The notes under the pieces: generated by a model | Told to the model about the DNA's origin: nothing | Seen by the model: the letters and a program-made list of their open reading frames with translations, nothing else | The model's database searches: none | Translations under genes and position numbers: made by a program | DNA from: Phocoena phocoena | Taxonomy: Eukaryota; Chordata; Mammalia; Artiodactyla; Phocoenidae | NCBI RefSeq assembly: GCF_963924675.1 | Contig: NC_089225.1 | Span: 113,555,094-113,619,093 of the forward strand | Length of the DNA: 64,000 nucleotides | Direction: 5' to 3' | Part shown: in pieces, positions 61,556 through 64,000 of the stretch | How the letters are laid out: the number at the start of each line of letters is the position of its first letter | Numbering within the stretch: the first letter of the stretch is position 1

Positions 61556-62160
61556 TGGCTACCGAGGGCACTGCAGGACGGCGCCGAGCGGCGGCACGCG
61601 CGCGGCTGCTCAGCGGACGTGGAGGTCCTCACTGAAAACGGAAGTGACGCCCTGGACAGAGGCCGCCCCTCACTACCTCCCAACCCCGCCCAGTAGCCGG
61701 GCCTGGCCAGACGCGCGAAGCGTGGACACCCAGGGGGCCCGCTGGGTTGAGCCACCTCTGACGTCGGCTATACAAGCCCAGGAACACACACAAGCCCAGA
61801 CAGCTCTGCCTGCACCTGACGCGCCTGCTACCTGCGTGTCCACGTGCCAAGGACGGAGCGCAGTGCCCCAGGCCCTGACCCCCGGCGGCACACCGTCACT
61901 GGGAGGCCCCAGGTGTCCGAGGGCACCTCCCCCTCGCGCGAGTCCACGTGCAGTTGGTTCGAGAAGCACCGTCCCGACCCCCCGAAACAAAGCACTCCTG
62001 TCCCGCTGGCTGCGCCCGGACTCAAGGCCCTCCCGGCCACTGACGGGGCCTACGCATCTCTGTCACCTCGAGAAAGGGAAGGCGGGTCCCCAGGGTCCTG
62101 CCCCGGACCCACGGAGACCCCCAGTGTGTCCCAGCGGGGGCCACCCTGCTCTCAGCCCGG
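61556..62160. promoter_or_regulatory. CpG-dense patch (weak CpG island)
   Basis: Roughly 50 CpGs in 600 bp by rough hand count at about 66% GC, densest at 61575-61620 (GGCGCCGAGCGGCGGCACGC). A 287-codon plus-strand open frame (61473-62336) covers it but has no recognised domain. It could be an alternative promoter, an intronic enhancer or simply subtelomeric-type GC-rich DNA. Confidence 0.4.
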
Positions 62161-64000
62161 AGGTGAGCGGGCAGGGAGCCCCAGCGCCCTCCTTGCCCGC
62201 CGTCGTCTTCCAACGAGGGGCAGAGACGGCAGCACATCCGGCAGGTACCAGACCTTGGCTCAGAGGTCAAGGGGTGAAGAGACCACCCCTGATCCTCAGA
62301 TACAGGCCCTACCCTGGGGCAGGACACGACCCGTGAGCGCAAGCCGGACCGGAGGACAGGTCCAGGGCCCGAGACAGACAGCCACGCTGAGCTCAGCCCC
62401 CAGCTTTCCACCCGCGCCGCTGAGCTGCGGGCCGGGATGCTATCTCCACACACCTGCTCAACTTCTGATCCCCTCAAGGAGCTCTCATTTTCCCTGGAAA
62501 CTGAACTTCTACGGAAATCAAAGTGCCTGGTTTTCAAACTCTCCTTGTGTTTCAAAAAGGCGGGGGCAAGGCAGTGTAGACATCAGCGGTGGCCGTGGGG
62601 AAACGGAGCAACACCTGTACCCCTGAGGCCCGCGGAAGGGACACCAGGGGGCACACAGGGTGGCCCTACGAGCGCGGATCTGACTGCCCGTGTGGCTCAC
62701 GGCCGAGCCAGGGCATCCACAGAAGGGAAGGCGACCCCAAAGCTAAGTGGTGCTCTGGGCCTCAGGAAGGAGACGGACAAGCAGACTCAGAATGTCGGGG
62801 TGATGAGGGCTGGGAGAAGGCCAGGGCAGTCAGGACGGGGTGGGGGGGCTGGTCCAGGGATGGCGGGGTGCGGGGGAGAGGGCAGGAGCCCTGGGGACCT
62901 GGGGGGCGAGGGTCCAGTCGCAGTGTGATGTTGACACAGCTGCTCTCGGCAGCCCCCACATCGTCCCCAGGGCCCCCTCTTTCACTCGACAGTTCATCTA
63001 CAGCTCACCTTCTCCTTGGCCTTGGCAGAGTCAGATAATTGGGCCTTGGGTAAAACTGCTTTTTTTCAGAAACAAACAGGCCTCTCTGCAGACTACCAAC
63101 GTCCGTCCAGCTTCCCAGGAACCGTCTCTTTTTCCCTCTTTCATCCCAAAGGAAAGCGACCCCGCGCTCGGCCTAACCACTAGCTTGGCGAATCTGAGAA
63201 GGCGCAGCAGCAGACCCAGAGCGGCAGGGCAGGAGGGCGGCACCGAGGAGGCCATCCCAGGTCCAGGGGAAGGAAAGCACCCCGACAGGGAAGCATCTTA
63301 AAGGGGACAGGGAGCCCCAAGGAGCAACTGTCCCCCTGGAAGGGCAGGGAGTGGAGGCAGGTGAGCCCAGAGGAAAGCTGGGCCTCTGGAAGAAAGGGAA
63401 GGGAGCCCAGCCCAAGGGAAGAGGCTGCACGTGTGCTCGGGGGACGGACGGTTGGGGAGGTCAGTGGCAGGGGCCAGGGGCTGGGCTGGCCAATGGAGGG
63501 TCTCCTGCTGTCCTGGGGCCCCACCTCAGGTGTGTGAGCACCAAAGAGACAATCAGGCTGCACCCACGGAAAAGAGAGAACTCGGTGACATCCACCATGC
63601 TGGCAATCATCGGGACAGGACACCAGGACCTCAATGTCCCACGTCGGCAGAACCCCACTCACCCCCAGGCCTCCCTGCAGGTCCCACTCCAATTCCAGCC
63701 ACCCACAGCCCTCTGCACCCCTGGAAAGCCCCTCCAGGCCCACTCCGCGCCCGCAGGAGAAAGCCTACGCTCCGTCCAGGGCCACCAGAGGCTCCGCAGC
63801 CTGAGCTCGCCCAGCACCCACCCAAGCTCTCAGGCCACCAAGCAGCCCGGCTGAGCCCCCAGGCCGGGTGCCGCCCTGTTAACTGCAGGGCCGCTCAGCC
63901 ACCCTCTCCACCGAGACTCTGAGCCTCCGACAGCTGCACTGCCTCAGGGATGCGGGTACAGAATGAGCCCCCGAAACCAAGGTGCTGATGGGCCTGGCTG
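62161..64000. other. GC-rich intronic sequence without a recognised element
   Basis: Open frames of up to 187 codons on both strands are present, but with no recognised family or paired splice sites. No clear repeat. Confidence 0.4.

Larger units (their letters stand above)
43217..64000 (-). other. HDAC4: HDAC4 intron upstream of the start-codon exon (partial)
   Basis: It ends at the acceptor at 43217 and extends to the right edge. No first exon or further 5' UTR exon could be recognised, though non-coding UTR exons are hard to see without transcripts. The CpG-dense patch near 61.6-62.1 kb is the only promoter-like composition in it. Confidence 0.75.

Noticed and set aside
1..64000. CRISPR arrays, operons, ribosome binding sites, tRNA or rRNA genes, integrated viruses
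   Set aside because: The sequence is mammalian intron; regular spaced repeats, cloverleaf genes or viral genes were not seen. tRNA-like heads belong to SINEs.

Overview
This is mammalian nuclear DNA, and the repeats point to a whale or dolphin. Six tRNA-derived SINEs of the cetartiodactyl CHR type are present. Three of them (8160-8350, 24382-24606, 49331-49543) are the young, CpG-rich, nearly full-length form that I associate with cetaceans. The L1 3' ends are of the cetartiodactyl type, and I see no ruminant BovB/Bov-tA and no pig PRE-1. Species below Cetacea cannot be decided from the sequence.

The window appears to be two parts of very large introns of one minus-strand gene. The only exon I can defend is at 42975-43216 on the minus strand. 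It has a branch point, polypyrimidine tract and AG acceptor, about 220 nt of 5' UTR, an ATG, and a CAG|GTAAGC donor. The 22 coding bases read M-S-S-Q-S-H-P plus one base (phase 1), which is the start of HDAC4, the class IIa histone deacetylase. Two short upstream ORFs precede the ATG. The gene runs right to left: 43217-64000 is intron upstream of this exon and 1-42974 is intron downstream. I found no further HDAC4 coding exon, which fits its very large 5' introns.

Layout: 1-10.7 kb is GC-rich intron with minisatellites (1-28, 2816-2904, 5979-6059), a Tigger-type DNA transposon, MIRs and one SINE. 10.7-15.5 kb is a run of old L1 pieces with a G22 tract. 15.5-25.9 kb is mostly unique GC-rich sequence with a hAT-like element, an L1 3' part, one SINE and a C18 tract. 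25.9-30.6 kb is an AT-rich L1 block carrying a nested hAT element and a nested young L1 end. 30.6-42.9 kb is GC-rich intron with a composite SINE, a 31-bp tandem duplication and a Tigger-like MITE. 43.2-64 kb alternates old L1 blocks, three SINEs, AT-rich repeat-free stretches and a CpG-dense patch near 61.6-62.1 kb.

The many ORFs of 60-290 codons are explained by high GC content or by L1 remnants. No second gene, RNA gene, CRISPR array or prokaryotic-type system is supported. All six SINEs and nearly all oriented L1 pieces lie on the plus strand, antisense to HDAC4.
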